The notes: a model not told the origin generated them from the letters alone. A DNA stretch of 64,000 bases from Candidatus Thermochlorobacteriaceae bacterium (GCA_029263855.1 JAJUFC010000001.1:248001-312000), one strand, 5' to 3'. Shown: positions 42,418 to 51,676, numbered from the stretch's first letter. Numbers and translations are program-made.

Positions 42418-43953
42418 ATGACTATGCTTGTCGAAGAAGCGGTCAAGGCTTCGAAGATTCACTCGAAGCCAAAGTTCAAAGAGCAATACGAAAACTTCAT
42501 TGGCGGCAAATGGACACCCCCTGTCAAAGGACAATACTTCGAGAACTTCTCACCTGTTGATGGCTCGTTCATCTCGCGTGTAGCACGCTCCACCAAAGAA
42601 GACATTGAACTTGCGCTCGATGCGGCGCATAAAGCCTTTCCGAAGTGGTCGCGCACCTCAGCCACAGAGCGAAGCAACCTTCTCTTGAAAATCGCGGACA
42701 TCACGGAAAAGAATCTCGTTTATCTTGCCGAAGTGGAAACGATGGATAACGGCAAGCCGATTCGCGAAACGCTAAATGCGGATTTGCCGCTCGTCGTCGA
42801 TCACTATCGCTACTTCGCCGGCGTCATTCGTGCTGAAGAAGGCAGTGCTTCGGAACTTGACGCACATACCCTTTCGCTCAACATCAAAGAGCCGATTGGC
42901 ATCGTCGGACAAATCATTCCTTGGAACTTCCCTCTCTTAATGGCGGCATGGAAAATTGCACCTGCACTTGCCGCGGGATGTTGCACGGTCGTTAAGCCCG
43001 CAGAGCAAACACCGACGAGCATTATGGTTTGGCTCGAGCTCATTCAAGAAGTGTTGCCTGAAGGCGTGCTTAATGTCGTCAATGGTTTTGGACCAGAAGC
43101 GGGTAAGCCGCTCGCTTCGTCGCCGCGTGTGAATAAAGTTGCCTTCACAGGTGAAACCACAACGGGACGCCTCATTCTGCAATACACCGCTGATAACCTT
43201 ATTCCTGCCACGATGGAACTCGGCGGAAAATCACCGAACATTTACTTTAAGAGTGTCATGGACGGCGACGATGAATTCTTCGATAAGTGCTTAGAAGGCG
43301 CAACGATGTTCGCACTCAATCAAGGCGAAGTTTGCACTTGCCCGTCTCGCGTTCTCGTGCAAGAAAGCATCGCCGAAAAGTTCATTGAGCGATTTATCAC
43401 GCGCACTAAAGCCATCAAGCAAGGCAACCCGCTCGATGAAGACACCATGATTGGCGCACAAGCCTCGAACGACCAATTAGAGAAGATTCTCTCTTATTTC
43501 GATATCGCCAAAAAAGAAGGTGCGGAAGTCTTGCTCGGTGGTAAGCGTGCCCCCATCAACAGCGGCTTGGAAAAAGGCTACTACATCGAGCCTACGATTT
43601 TGCGCGGCAACAATAAAATGCGCGTCTTCCAAGAAGAAATCTTCGGTCCTGTTACCGCCGTAACGACGTTCAGAACGGTTGACGAAGCCATTCAAGTGGC
43701 TAACGATACGCTCTATGGACTTGGCGCAGGGGTTTGGACACGCGACATGCACGAAGCCTACACTGTGCCACGCGCCATTCAAGCAGGCAGAGTGTGGGTG
43801 AATTGCTATCACGCTTATCCCGCGCACGCGCCCTTTGGCGGCTACAAGAAGTCAGGCTTTGGTCGCGAGACGCACTTGATGATGCTCAATCACTATCGTC
43901 AAAACAAGAATATCCTTATCTCTTACAGCAAGAACAAACTCGGTTTCTTCTAA
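42418..43953 (+). CDS. NAD-dependent aldehyde dehydrogenase (AldB/ExaC type)
   Basis: 511 aa, the length of E. coli AldB. It oxidises an aldehyde, probably acetaldehyde or another short one, to the acid. Catalytic Cys306 is in [11 protein letters not shown] and general base Glu267 in MELGGKSP; the NAD-binding PWNFP and FTGETTTG segments are present. The start at 42418 has a ribosome site AAGGAG 7 nt upstream. It is the first gene of an oxidation locus: iron alcohol dehydrogenase and DUF779 follow, and a divergent AraC gene precedes. A strong hairpin terminator after it suggests the next gene can also be transcribed separately. Confidence 0.95.
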   Translation: MTMLVEEAVKASKIHSKPKFKEQYENFIGGKWTPPVKGQYFENFSPVDGSFISRVARSTKEDIELALDAAHKAFPKWSRTSATERSNLLLKIADITEKNLVYLAEVETMDNGKPIRETLNADLPLVVDHYRYFAGVIRAEEGSASELDAHTLSLNIKEPIGIVGQIIPWNFPLLMAAWKIAPALAAGCCTVVKPAEQTPTSIMVWLELIQEVLPEGVLNVVNGFGPEAGKPLASSPRVNKVAFTGETTTGRLILQYTADNLIPATMELGGKSPNIYFKSVMDGDDEFFDKCLEGATMFALNQGEVCTCPSRVLVQESIAEKFIERFITRTKAIKQGNPLDEDTMIGAQASNDQLEKILSYFDIAKKEGAEVLLGGKRAPINSGLEKGYYIEPTILRGNNKMRVFQEEIFGPVTAVTTFRTVDEAIQVANDTLYGLGAGVWTRDMHEAYTVPRAIQAGRVWVNCYHAYPAHAPFGGYKKSGFGRETHLMMLNHYRQNKNILISYSKNKLGFF

Positions 43954-43979
43954 TCTCGTTGAAGAATCGGGTATCTATG

Positions 43980-44017
43980 GAGCGGCGGTTTGCTATAGCC
44001 GCCGCTCACAATTTTTG
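43980..44017 (+). terminator. Terminator after aldehyde dehydrogenase
   Basis: Perfect 9-bp stem GAGCGGCGG/CCGCCGCTC with a 10-nt loop, followed by ACAATTTTT. It lies 27 nt after the stop codon. Confidence 0.8.
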
Positions 44018-44153
44018 CGAAAAAGAGACTTGCGAAAAAGGAGATGTTGTTCTTTGGCATAATGCCTTAAGTATCTCGCAGTAGTTGCAAACCTTACGAA
44101 GAACATTGCATAGTAGTAAGCATATCAAACGCATTAAAACAGGAGAATCAACT

Positions 44154-45329
44154 ATGAATGCAGCATATGTGTTTTCGCCCAACAAAAATGTCTTTGGACG
44201 TGGGGCGGTTGCCGCGTTGGCATCGGAAATCAAGACCAGAGGAGCAAAAAAAGTCCTTATCGTTACTGATGAATTTTTAGCCAAGAGTGAACTGGCAGAA
44301 CGCATTAAGCAGTATGTTGTGAGCGGCGGTGCCACACCAGTGCTATGGGGCAAAGTTCACCCGAATCCAACAGACCTCAATGTGGCGGAAGCAACGGACG
44401 TGTTCAAGAGTAACCAATGCGACCTAATTATTTCGCTTGGCGGTGGCAGTTCGCACGACTGCGCTAAAGCTGTGGCAATTGTGGCAACTAATCCTGGACG
44501 AATCCACGATTATGAAGGGGTCGATAAAGTGAAAAACACGCCTGCGCCGCTCTTCTCGGTCAATACCACGTCGGGCACAGCTGCAGAAATGACGCGCTTT
44601 TCTATCATCACCGACACGGCACGCAAGGTCAAAATGGCGATTATCGATTGGCGCATCACGCCGCTGCTGTCCATCAACGACCCTGAAACGCTCGTCAGCA
44701 TGCCGAAAGGTTTGACAGCCGCAACAGGAATGGACGCCTTGACACATGCCGTCGAAGCCTTCGTTTCCACTTGGGCAACACCGCTCACCGATGCGAACGC
44801 GCTGACCGCCATCAAAATGATTTTCGCCAACTTGCCACATGCCTACGACAATGGCAACGACATCAACGCACGCGAAAAAATGGCTTATGCGCAGTATATG
44901 GCGGGCGTCGCATTCAACAATGCAGGGTTGGGCTATGTGCATGCGATGGCGCATCAACTCGGTGGATTCTATGACCTGCCGCACGGGGTTTGCAACGCGA
45001 TTCTCCTGCCCGCAGTCGAAGACTTCAACAAGACATCTGCTGAAAGACGCTTGGCAATTATCGCTGATGAAATGAAGTTCAGCGAAAGCGGCATGACCAA
45101 TGCCGACAAAGCAATCATGGTGATTGACAAAATCAAGGAACTCAAAGACCGCGTCAATATCCCGAAAGATTTGCGTGCGCTGAATGTCTCGCCAAATGAT
45201 TTCGAAGAAATGTCGAAATTCGCAATGAAAGATCCATGCGGATTTACGAACCCAGTTCAGCCAACACTTGCTGAAGTCATCGGCATCTTTGAACACGCCT
45301 ACGACTATGAGCACGCAATGGCACACTAA
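44154..45329 (+). CDS. Iron-containing (group III) alcohol dehydrogenase
   Basis: 391 aa from the ATG at 44154, which has a ribosome site ACAGGAG. The Fe2+ ligands of the family are in place: Asp194 and His198 (TGMDALTHAVEAF), His263 (GYVHAMAHQLGG) and His277 (DLPHGVCN). The GGGSSHDCAKA loop binds NAD(P). It interconverts an alcohol and its aldehyde; together with the upstream aldehyde dehydrogenase it would take alcohols to acids. It may also run in reverse as a fermentative dehydrogenase. A 200-nt gap containing a terminator separates it from the aldehyde dehydrogenase, so it may have its own promoter. Confidence 0.94.
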   Translation: MNAAYVFSPNKNVFGRGAVAALASEIKTRGAKKVLIVTDEFLAKSELAERIKQYVVSGGATPVLWGKVHPNPTDLNVAEATDVFKSNQCDLIISLGGGSSHDCAKAVAIVATNPGRIHDYEGVDKVKNTPAPLFSVNTTSGTAAEMTRFSIITDTARKVKMAIIDWRITPLLSINDPETLVSMPKGLTAATGMDALTHAVEAFVSTWATPLTDANALTAIKMIFANLPHAYDNGNDINAREKMAYAQYMAGVAFNNAGLGYVHAMAHQLGGFYDLPHGVCNAILLPAVEDFNKTSAERRLAIIADEMKFSESGMTNADKAIMVIDKIKELKDRVNIPKDLRALNVSPNDFEEMSKFAMKDPCGFTNPVQPTLAEVIGIFEHAYDYEHAMAH

Positions 45330-45361
45330 CTAAACGGTTACGAAGCAGTTGTTGTTCGGTG

Positions 45362-45408
45362 TCCCAAGTCTTCGTGTCAATATGAGCGGAGGCTTGGGAT
45401 AAGTTTTT
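45362..45408 (+). terminator. Terminator after iron alcohol dehydrogenase
   Basis: A 13-bp stem (TCCCAAG...CTTGGGA core, including two G-U pairs) around a 12-nt loop, followed by TAAGTTTTTG. It lies 32 nt after the stop and 40 nt before the DUF779 start. Confidence 0.8.
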
Positions 45409-45447
45409 GAACACAAATTTTTTCAATCTTCAAACAATACTTTAACG

Positions 45448-45828
45448 ATGGTTAAACGTGTCTTAATTACACCTGAAGCAGAGTCGGTAGTGAATCAATT
45501 AAAAACTGAGCATGGCGAATTGCTCTTTCATCAAAGCGGGGGCTGTTGCGATGGTTCATCACCGATGTGTTTTTCCGTCAATGATTATCGCGTGGGTGAA
45601 AACGATGTCAAACTCGGCGAAATTGTCGGATGCGCGTTTTATATGTCGCGTGAGCAATTCGAGTACTGGAAACACACGCAACTGATTATTGATGTGGTTA
45701 AAGGAAGGGGCGCAAGTTTTTCGCTTGAAATTCCGCTCGGCGTAAGATTCCTCACGAAATCAAGGCTGTTCAGCGACGAGGAACTCCCGCAGTTAGAGCC
45801 TGTTCAAATCGGCGCTGAAGCCGAGTGA
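45448..45828 (+). CDS. DUF779 family protein
   Basis: 126 aa matching DUF779: ITPEAESVVNQLKTEHGELLFHQSGGCCDGSSPMCF, then GCAFYMSREQFEYWKHTQLIIDVV and RGASFSLEIPLGVRFLTKSRLF. The conserved Gly-Gly-Cys-Cys-Asp and the downstream Cys may bind a metal or redox cofactor. The family is often encoded next to aldehyde dehydrogenases, as here, and its function is not established. The end overlaps the convergent radical SAM gene by 25 nt. Confidence 0.88.
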   Translation: MVKRVLITPEAESVVNQLKTEHGELLFHQSGGCCDGSSPMCFSVNDYRVGENDVKLGEIVGCAFYMSREQFEYWKHTQLIIDVVKGRGASFSLEIPLGVRFLTKSRLFSDEELPQLEPVQIGAEAE

Positions 45829-46871
45829 ATCTTGCGCTCTAAACTCGATGGGTGGAAAGCATTTTGCAATCGTCCTTTGATATATCGCCACAGAAGGCGT
45901 TGTGGAAAAAGTTTGTGGTAGATGTATCGCGTTTTTGAAGGAAGCGCAATCCAGAAGTATTTGCAAAAGTGCGTTGCAAAGCTCGGCTCGAAGTAGCAAT
46001 TCACCGTGCAACCCTCGCAGAACTCGTGTCGTCCTTCCATCTCAATTTCCGCCTTGATAAACGGGGACTTTCGCAAATCATACAGGTGGTTCTCAATCGG
46101 CTGTTTTTTATAGCCTGCGTGATAGCAAGGCAAAATCATTTCATTTGACGGCGAGATAACCACGACTTCGGAGACCGCTTTGCAGACAGGGTTGCTTTTA
46201 CGATTGCCTCCATCACGCCGAAGCGCGATAAATGCCGCGTTCATATACACCAGTTTCTTCTTTGAAAAATTCAGCACGTATTCATACATCGCTTCCGTTT
46301 GTTCAGCCGTAAAGAAAGTGCCGTATTGAAAAATCGGATTGAGGATAAGCATCAAGTTGTTCGGGCGCGATAGGTTTTCATACACAACAGGAAGTTCTTC
46401 GTAGTTGCTGGCTTGAACCGTGAAAATGATGTCAGGATATTCATCGAGCGATTTTGCCACATCAATACTTTCTAAAATTTTATCGAAACATCGCACGCCG
46501 CGCGATTGGTCATGCTTGTCTTTATAGGCAGAATCCAACGAGAAATGTAACAAGTCTATTTTTCCTGCAAGGGCTTTGGCGTATTTGGGATAAAGAAGCG
46601 TGTTCGTTGTAACACTTGTAACGAATCCCATTCGCTTTGCAATAGCGAGAATTTCGGGAAGGTTGCGATGCAGAAGCGGCTCACCGCCCGTGAAATCAAT
46701 AAACTTCACGCCAAGCCGTTTGAGGTCATGCAAGTTTCTTTCAACATCGTCGAGTTTTACAAACGGGCTGGGCTTCTGCCAAATATCGCAAAAGCCACAT
46801 TCGGCATTGCATCGATAGGTTAAGTAATAATTGCAAAGTATGGGCATGATTTTTTGAAGAAGTTTTTTCAA
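45804..46871 (-). CDS. Radical SAM protein with C-terminal extra cluster motif
   Basis: 355 aa. CNAECGFC near the N-terminus is the radical SAM CxxxCxxC site for a 4Fe-4S cluster and S-adenosylmethionine; FTGGEPLLH and LDLLHFSLDS-like strands follow. The C-terminal half has CKAVSEVVVISPSNEMILPCYHAG and CEGCTVNCYFEPSF, like the SPASM/twitch auxiliary cluster. Such enzymes modify peptides, lipids or hopanoid-like molecules; which applies here is open. It is the last gene of a compact minus-strand run (barrel, Rpn, methyltransferase, radical SAM). Confidence 0.88.
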   Translation of the reverse strand: MKKLLQKIMPILCNYYLTYRCNAECGFCDIWQKPSPFVKLDDVERNLHDLKRLGVKFIDFTGGEPLLHRNLPEILAIAKRMGFVTSVTTNTLLYPKYAKALAGKIDLLHFSLDSAYKDKHDQSRGVRCFDKILESIDVAKSLDEYPDIIFTVQASNYEELPVVYENLSRPNNLMLILNPIFQYGTFFTAEQTEAMYEYVLNFSKKKLVYMNAAFIALRRDGGNRKSNPVCKAVSEVVVISPSNEMILPCYHAGYKKQPIENHLYDLRKSPFIKAEIEMEGRHEFCEGCTVNCYFEPSFATHFCKYFWIALPSKTRYIYHKLFPQRLLWRYIKGRLQNAFHPSSLERKIHSASAPI

Positions 46872-46891
46872 ACTTAACCAATCTCAGAGCC

Positions 46892-47431
46892 TCATACAAT
46901 TCTTTGAGAGGCTTTGATAAGTTCAAAGAGCGCAATGCCAACAGAGACTGCGGCGTTGAGCGAGTGTTTGACGCCATATTGTGGAATTTCAAGTGCAAGG
47001 TCGCACATGGCTAAAACGTCATCATCAATGCCTGAAACTTCGTTGCCAACAATCAAACAAAGTGGGAAGTATTCTTTCGAAAGCGAATCGTATCGGAGAG
47101 CGTGTGTGGCGATTTCAAGTGCGGCAATCTTAACGCCGTTGGCTTTGAGTTGTGAAATGGCATCAAGCGGGTTTTGGACATATTCCCACTTGACCCATTC
47201 TGTTGCGCCGAGTGCGGTTTTATCAATCTCTTTGCGTGGCGGTGTGGCAGTGTATCCTGTGATAATGACTTTTTCAACTCTCGCCGCATCACATGAGCGA
47301 AAAATCGCTCCAACATTCCACATCGAGCGAATGTTTTGAAGTAGGACATAAATCGGAAATTTTTCAGCGACGCGAAAGCTTTCGGGAGAAAGGCGATTCA
47401 TCTCTTCGCTGCGCAACTTTTGAGAGGTCAT
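46892..47431 (-). CDS. SPOUT (TrmH/SpoU) family RNA 2'-O-methyltransferase
   Basis: 179 aa. The three SPOUT motifs are clear: NIRSMWNVGAIFRSCDA (motif 1), LIVGNEVSGIDDDVLAMC (motif 2) and IPQYGVKHSLNAAVSVGIALFEL (motif 3), which form the knot that binds S-adenosylmethionine. Family members methylate the 2'-OH of tRNA or rRNA nucleotides; the target is not known. It lacks the N-terminal substrate domain of longer RlmB proteins. The start overlaps the Rpn gene end by 4 nt. Confidence 0.9.
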   Translation of the reverse strand: MTSQKLRSEEMNRLSPESFRVAEKFPIYVLLQNIRSMWNVGAIFRSCDAARVEKVIITGYTATPPRKEIDKTALGATEWVKWEYVQNPLDAISQLKANGVKIAALEIATHALRYDSLSKEYFPLCLIVGNEVSGIDDDVLAMCDLALEIPQYGVKHSLNAAVSVGIALFELIKASQRIV

Positions 47432-48306
47432 GGGACGCTTTGAACGTCTTCGAGGGGCAGTTTCAATGCCTCTGCAATTTGTTCATTCGTTAAGCCGAAT
47501 CGGCGAAGAGCGGGAATTTCTGCCAACTGTTTTGCACGAGCAATTTCTTGTGCTATGTCCTTTGCCATATCCTTTGCCATGTCCTTTGCCATATCCTTTG
47601 CCATATCCTTTGCCAATTCTTTGGCAATTTCGGGCGCGATGGTATGGCGGGCAATGTCATGCACAAGGCGATTGTTCGAGAAGTCAAAAATTTCTTCCAT
47701 TTTAATCATCGCTTCCAACTCCTGATAAGTTAAAGGTTCGTGTTTTTCCAAAAATACGTTAATCAATAGGTTTAAGAAAAAGCGTTTTCGGGCGTAAGGT
47801 GTTTCGGGCTTATCTAAAACTTCTTTGAATGCTTTCGCGACTTCAAGGTCTGAAGCAAGGCTCGATTTTTTAACTGTTAATAGAAGCAACATCTGCCCAA
47901 GATTGCGCGTTTCCTCGTTCAGCACCTCGCTGAGATAGATTGGACGAATCGCGCCCGACTTGACCAGCGGTTCAAACATTCCCGCTCCTTTGTCAAGATT
48001 GCGCGAGCCGAACATCACGACCATTTGCGTTTGCGCGAACTGTCGGTTCTGCGCTCTGAAAATCAGTGTCTCTGAAAGAATGCGCTCATAGATGAATTCA
48101 TCTACCTGAAATTGAATTTCCAAAATGACGACGGGCAAATCGGGTGAATCGGGCAAGAGCGCGCCGTCAATCCGATAAGATTTTTCTTTAACCTCAATCG
48201 ATTGAAACGCATAATGACGCGAGAGTGCCTCGTCGTAACCCAGCAATGCTAATGCCGTTTCGGGCGACTCCTGAAAAATACTGTATATGAGCTTATCGGT
48301 TTTCAT
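47428..48306 (-). CDS. Rpn-type / DUF2887-like PD-(D/E)XK protein
   Basis: 292 aa. The N-terminal half has the nuclease-like core: YRIDGALLPD (Asp) and VVILEIQFQVDEF (Glu-x-Gln), similar to recombination-promoting nucleases (Rpn/YhgA, DUF2887) common in cyanobacteria and other phototrophs. The C-terminal half includes a repeated Lys-Asp-Met-Ala helix (KDMAKDMAKDMAKDMA) and ends RRFGLTNEQIAEALKLPLEDVQ, a helix-turn-helix-like tail typical of the family. Rpn proteins nick DNA in vitro and promote recombination; a role in genome defence has been proposed. Here it is coupled to an outer-membrane protein gene by a 1-nt overlap and to the methyltransferase gene by 4 nt. Confidence 0.88.
   Translation of the reverse strand: MKTDKLIYSIFQESPETALALLGYDEALSRHYAFQSIEVKEKSYRIDGALLPDSPDLPVVILEIQFQVDEFIYERILSETLIFRAQNRQFAQTQMVVMFGSRNLDKGAGMFEPLVKSGAIRPIYLSEVLNEETRNLGQMLLLLTVKKSSLASDLEVAKAFKEVLDKPETPYARKRFFLNLLINVFLEKHEPLTYQELEAMIKMEEIFDFSNNRLVHDIARHTIAPEIAKELAKDMAKDMAKDMAKDMAKDIAQEIARAKQLAEIPALRRFGLTNEQIAEALKLPLEDVQSVP
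47557..47616. repeat. 12-bp tandem repeat in the Rpn-like gene
   Basis: Five 12-bp units on the + strand, (G/A)TCCTTTGCCAT with one slightly changed, coding for repeated Lys-Asp-Met-Ala on the minus strand. The unit keeps the frame, so the charged helix can vary in length. Confidence 0.9.
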
Positions 48307-50165
48307 CAGAAGAGCGTTTTGATCGAGAGGTAAAAGTTCGGAAAAACTTGAATCGTTTGATTCCCAAGACGTTCAAGTTGATACCAACCGCTCGTTTCAA
48401 ATTCAATAACTTTTGACGGACGATATGAAATTCTCGCAGTTGGACCAATATAAAGCAAATTAGGTAGCGGCAATTCGATGATTTCAATTTCATCGGCTTT
48501 GGGGCGAGTTTGAAAATTGGATTGGCTTCGCGCAAAAATTCTAATTCCGAACGAACTTACAATCGATGGCTGTCGAGCCTCTATTTCAAACGAGAGCGAG
48601 CGGTCATTGAATCGGCTGAGCGGACGCTCTGAAAAGTCATTCCAATAAAGCTCTGCACGTTCATAAAGACGCTGTTCGTAGAGAAATTTCAGCGTAATAT
48701 GTTCGCTCAAAAAGAATTGTGTAGAATCTAAAAATGAAAATTGTCGGAACGAAAAACTTCGCGTTTGCGAGCCGACTTCAAAATCATAAACCGTATAGTT
48801 TGCTAACACGCCGAACTCATTAATGCTCTCAATTTTTTTGGGAACGCGCCATACCGTCGTCGGTGAAAATCGCAAAATATAGTTTTTGGTATTGTTCGCG
48901 CTTCGCTCTCGGGAAATAAAAACATTATTTGTTGTTGCAAGTGAGGCAACAAGGCGCAACCCAAAATAAGCGTTGAGACGAAGGCTGTCAGAAATCGTGA
49001 GTGCGTAACTAACTTCGTCGCGCTCGTCGGTATTAGTGGTGTCGGGTGTGTCGTAGCGAAAGCCACGCATCTGTGCGGAAATTAAGAAATAATGTAGGGT
49101 ATCGCCGACGGCGTTGAAGTGCCGCCAAATTGAAGATAAATAGAGCGTCGCTACCTGAAACGCATTGTTGCGAAATTGCTCTCGTGCTAATGCGATAGGA
49201 TTCTCGGCGAGAGCGTTTATCGGACGGTAAGTTTCGGACTGTTGCTGAAATAAAATGCCCGCAAAGGTTTGAAATGATGGGGATTCAAACGTAAAACCCA
49301 CGTCGGCAAATAACCGAAGTTGTTCGATTTCGTTGTCATAAATAGCGTTATTTAAGTCAGAAAATTGTTGGCTATTTTCGCGGATAATCACGCGGCGACG
49401 CAGTTCTATTTTTGCTCTGGTCGTTAAGTTTGAAAAAGTTTTATAGGAAAGGCTATCTATCGTGTAAAAATTCTGCTCTATGCGTCGTTCTACGACGGTC
49501 GTTGGCTCTTGCGAAGCCAACACGTTTGAAAAATAATCCCGTCGCTCTTCGCTCGCGCCTCCCGAAAGAAGCATCTGCGCGCGATTATACGTTTGATTGA
49601 GCGATAAAACTACGCCTTTATCTTCGTTTCTGCGAGGCTCTAAAAATTCTTGCGAGAGATTGACGCGCGAAGACAGTTCAAAATTAGAAACCTGATAGTC
49701 GAATAAATCGCCTCGAAGCGCATAGACAAATCCTGAATTAAACTGATTGAGTTGCCGCTCGGCTTTGAAGCCGCCATTCGCTTCAAGCAAAGACCATGCG
49801 GACGGTCGGGAAGAAATTCCAATAGAAACGCGATTAGAAACGGCGTTATTGCGAAATAAATTGCGATTGTCGGAAAGAAAATAATTATAGCCCTCAAAAC
49901 GAATTTGAGATTGCGAATAAAGGGGACGGGAAATGCGAAAATTAAATTCGTTCTCGTCGCGCAGGGCGCGCTCGCTTAAATTGATGAGGGTAGATTGAAA
50001 ATTATTATTCGCTGTAACCGTCCAAACGCCGAGTTGATGAGAAGAAAAATAATTGCTTTTCCAAAAATATGTGTTCAGGAAGCGTTCAAATGAGGTGTTA
50101 GATAGTATTTGCGCTTGGCAAAAAATAGGTAGGAGCAGGGCAAGAAAGGTGAGGCGAAAAAACAT
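48306..50165 (-). CDS. Putative outer-membrane beta-barrel protein
   Basis: 619 aa with a signal peptide (MFFRLTFLALLLPIFCQAQ). The rest is a long run of short amphipathic strands with alternating polar and aromatic residues and ends in an aromatic (KTLF), the usual outer-membrane barrel insertion signal. I do not recognise a specific family. It begins 85 nt after the ClpB stop, beyond a terminator, and its stop codon overlaps the start of the Rpn-like gene by 1 nt. Confidence 0.78.
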   Translation of the reverse strand: MFFRLTFLALLLPIFCQAQILSNTSFERFLNTYFWKSNYFSSHQLGVWTVTANNNFQSTLINLSERALRDENEFNFRISRPLYSQSQIRFEGYNYFLSDNRNLFRNNAVSNRVSIGISSRPSAWSLLEANGGFKAERQLNQFNSGFVYALRGDLFDYQVSNFELSSRVNLSQEFLEPRRNEDKGVVLSLNQTYNRAQMLLSGGASEERRDYFSNVLASQEPTTVVERRIEQNFYTIDSLSYKTFSNLTTRAKIELRRRVIIRENSQQFSDLNNAIYDNEIEQLRLFADVGFTFESPSFQTFAGILFQQQSETYRPINALAENPIALAREQFRNNAFQVATLYLSSIWRHFNAVGDTLHYFLISAQMRGFRYDTPDTTNTDERDEVSYALTISDSLRLNAYFGLRLVASLATTNNVFISRERSANNTKNYILRFSPTTVWRVPKKIESINEFGVLANYTVYDFEVGSQTRSFSFRQFSFLDSTQFFLSEHITLKFLYEQRLYERAELYWNDFSERPLSRFNDRSLSFEIEARQPSIVSSFGIRIFARSQSNFQTRPKADEIEIIELPLPNLLYIGPTARISYRPSKVIEFETSGWYQLERLGNQTIQVFPNFYLSIKTLF

Positions 50166-50200
50166 TGAACATTATCGGGCAGTTAAAGATAAATCTAACA

Positions 50201-50244
50201 AACCGCCGTCCAATCGATAGAGAGTGCAATAGCGGACGGCGGTT
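50201..50244 (-). terminator. Terminator after the half-length clpB
   Basis: Perfect 11-bp stem AACCGCCGTCC/GGACGGCGGTT with a 22-nt loop. On the minus strand it is followed by TGTTAGATTT, a fair T-rich tract, and lies only 6 nt past the clpB stop. Confidence 0.75.
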
Positions 50245-50250
50245 CAAAAA

Positions 50251-51576
50251 TTATACTTTTTCAGCCTCCAACTCGCGCTTCAACGCTTCGCGCTCAATTT
50301 CAAGACGACGAATTTCACGATTGATTTTATCCAATGCTTCAGGAACACTGTCAATTTCTAATCGCAATTTCGAAGAGGCTTCGTCAATTAAATCAATCGC
50401 CTTGTCAGGCAAAAATCTATCTGAAATATATCGATTAGAAAGTTCCGCCGCCGCTACGATTGCGCTATCGGTAATTCTAACGCCGTGGTGAATTTCATAT
50501 TTTTCTTTCAAGCCGCGCAAAATAGAGACGGTGTCTTCGACGCTCGGTTCGGCGACGAAAACGGTTTGAAAGCGGCGTTCCAACGCGGCATCTTTTTCGA
50601 TATACTTTCTGTATTCGTCGAGCGTGGTTGCACCGATGCATCGAAGTTCGCCTCTTGCAAGAGCGGGCTTCAAGATATTTGCCGCGTCGACCGCGCCTTC
50701 CGCGCCGCCTGCGCCGACAAGCAAGTGAATTTCATCGATGAACAGCACGATGTCGCCGTTTGAATCTTGCACTTCGCGCACGACGGCTTTCAAGCGTTCT
50801 TCAAACTCGCCTCTGAACTTCGTGCCTGCGACAAGTTGCGCGATGTCAAGCGCGTGAATTTGCTTCGACTTCAAGTTTTCGGGCACGTCGCCGCTGATGA
50901 TGCGTTGCGCGATGCCTTCGGCGATGGCGGTTTTGCCCACGCCTGGCTCGCCAATCAAAACGGGATTGTTTTTCGTTCTGCGCGAAAGAATCTGCAATAC
51001 GCGACGGATTTCTTCGTCGCGCCCGATGACGGGGTCGAGTTTGCCCTTTCGCGCAAGGTCGTTCAAATCGCGAGCATATTTTTTGAGTGCGTTGTAGCGG
51101 TCTTCGGCGTTTTGGTCGGTAATGCGTTGCGAACCGCGAATCGTGGCAAGCGCTTTGAGAACGCCGTCGACCGTTGCGCCCGCGTCTTTCAAAATTTTAG
51201 AGACCGTTTGCCCCGATTCCAACATCGCGATAAACAAGTGTTCCGAACTGATATACTCGTCTTTTAATTTTTCGGCTTGGGCGGCGGCAAGGTCAAAAAC
51301 TTTCGCCAGATTTTGCGAGATATACTGCCCCGAAACCGACGCGCCCGAAACCTTCGGGAATCGGTCGAGTTGGCGTTCCAAGATGTTGACGATTTGTTCG
51401 GTTTGCAATCCTAATTTTTCCGACAGTTGAAACGCGATGTTGTCTCGGTCGGAAAGCATCGATAGAAGCAAGTGTTCTGGCTCGATTTGCTGATGTTGCG
51501 CGTTGGCGGCGCGTTCTGCCGCGTCTTGCACGGCTTCTTGCGCGCGCAGCGTGAATTTATTTGGATTGAAATTCAT
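50251..51576 (-). CDS. clpB: Half-length ClpB: N domain, NBD1 and start of the middle domain only
   Basis: 441 aa from the ATG at 51576, which has a strong ribosome site (GAAGGAG). Full ClpB disaggregases have about 860 aa. Present are the N domain (two Clp_N repeats, [12 protein letters not shown]... and [12 protein letters not shown]), and NBD1 with Walker A GEPGVGKT, Walker B FIDEIHLL, the pore loop [13 protein letters not shown], and arginine-finger region LERRF. Then the coiled middle domain begins ([17 protein letters not shown]) and the protein stops. NBD2 and most of the middle domain are absent, and neither is found elsewhere in the window. The stop is followed at once by a terminator, so this is not a simple frameshift. 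It may need a separately encoded C-terminal half or act alone as a single-ring ATPase. Confidence 0.9.
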   Translation of the reverse strand: MNFNPNKFTLRAQEAVQDAAERAANAQHQQIEPEHLLLSMLSDRDNIAFQLSEKLGLQTEQIVNILERQLDRFPKVSGASVSGQYISQNLAKVFDLAAAQAEKLKDEYISSEHLFIAMLESGQTVSKILKDAGATVDGVLKALATIRGSQRITDQNAEDRYNALKKYARDLNDLARKGKLDPVIGRDEEIRRVLQILSRRTKNNPVLIGEPGVGKTAIAEGIAQRIISGDVPENLKSKQIHALDIAQLVAGTKFRGEFEERLKAVVREVQDSNGDIVLFIDEIHLLVGAGGAEGAVDAANILKPALARGELRCIGATTLDEYRKYIEKDAALERRFQTVFVAEPSVEDTVSILRGLKEKYEIHHGVRITDSAIVAAAELSNRYISDRFLPDKAIDLIDEASSKLRLEIDSVPEALDKINREIRRLEIEREALKRELEAEKV

Positions 51577-51588
51577 AATCGCTCCTTC

Positions 51589-51664
51589 AAAAAAAGTTAT
51601 CGGTTGTTTGAGACCCCCTTTACAAACGAATGTGAGTTTCAAAGAGATTCACGAACAACCGATA
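51589..51664 (-). promoter_or_regulatory. Long inverted repeat ending in a T-run in front of clpB
   Basis: TATCGGTTGTT (51598-51608) and its inverse AACAACCGATA (51654-51664) enclose 45 nt that include a smaller imperfect hairpin. On the minus strand the second arm is followed by AC and seven T (51589-51595), then directly by the clpB ribosome site AAGGAG (51582-51587). It could be the terminator of the upstream gene, a conditional attenuator, or a temperature-sensing leader for clpB. Confidence 0.5.
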
Positions 51665-51676
51665 GTTTTTATCCCG

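Noticed and set aside
47428-48306. Insertion sequence or transposase
   Set aside because: Rpn proteins are sometimes labelled putative transposases, but there are no terminal inverted repeats or target duplications and the gene is locked into an operon by overlaps.
50251-51576. Frameshift or sequencing error explaining the short ClpB
   Set aside because: No NBD2 coding remains in any frame downstream; a terminator and then an unrelated gene follow directly.
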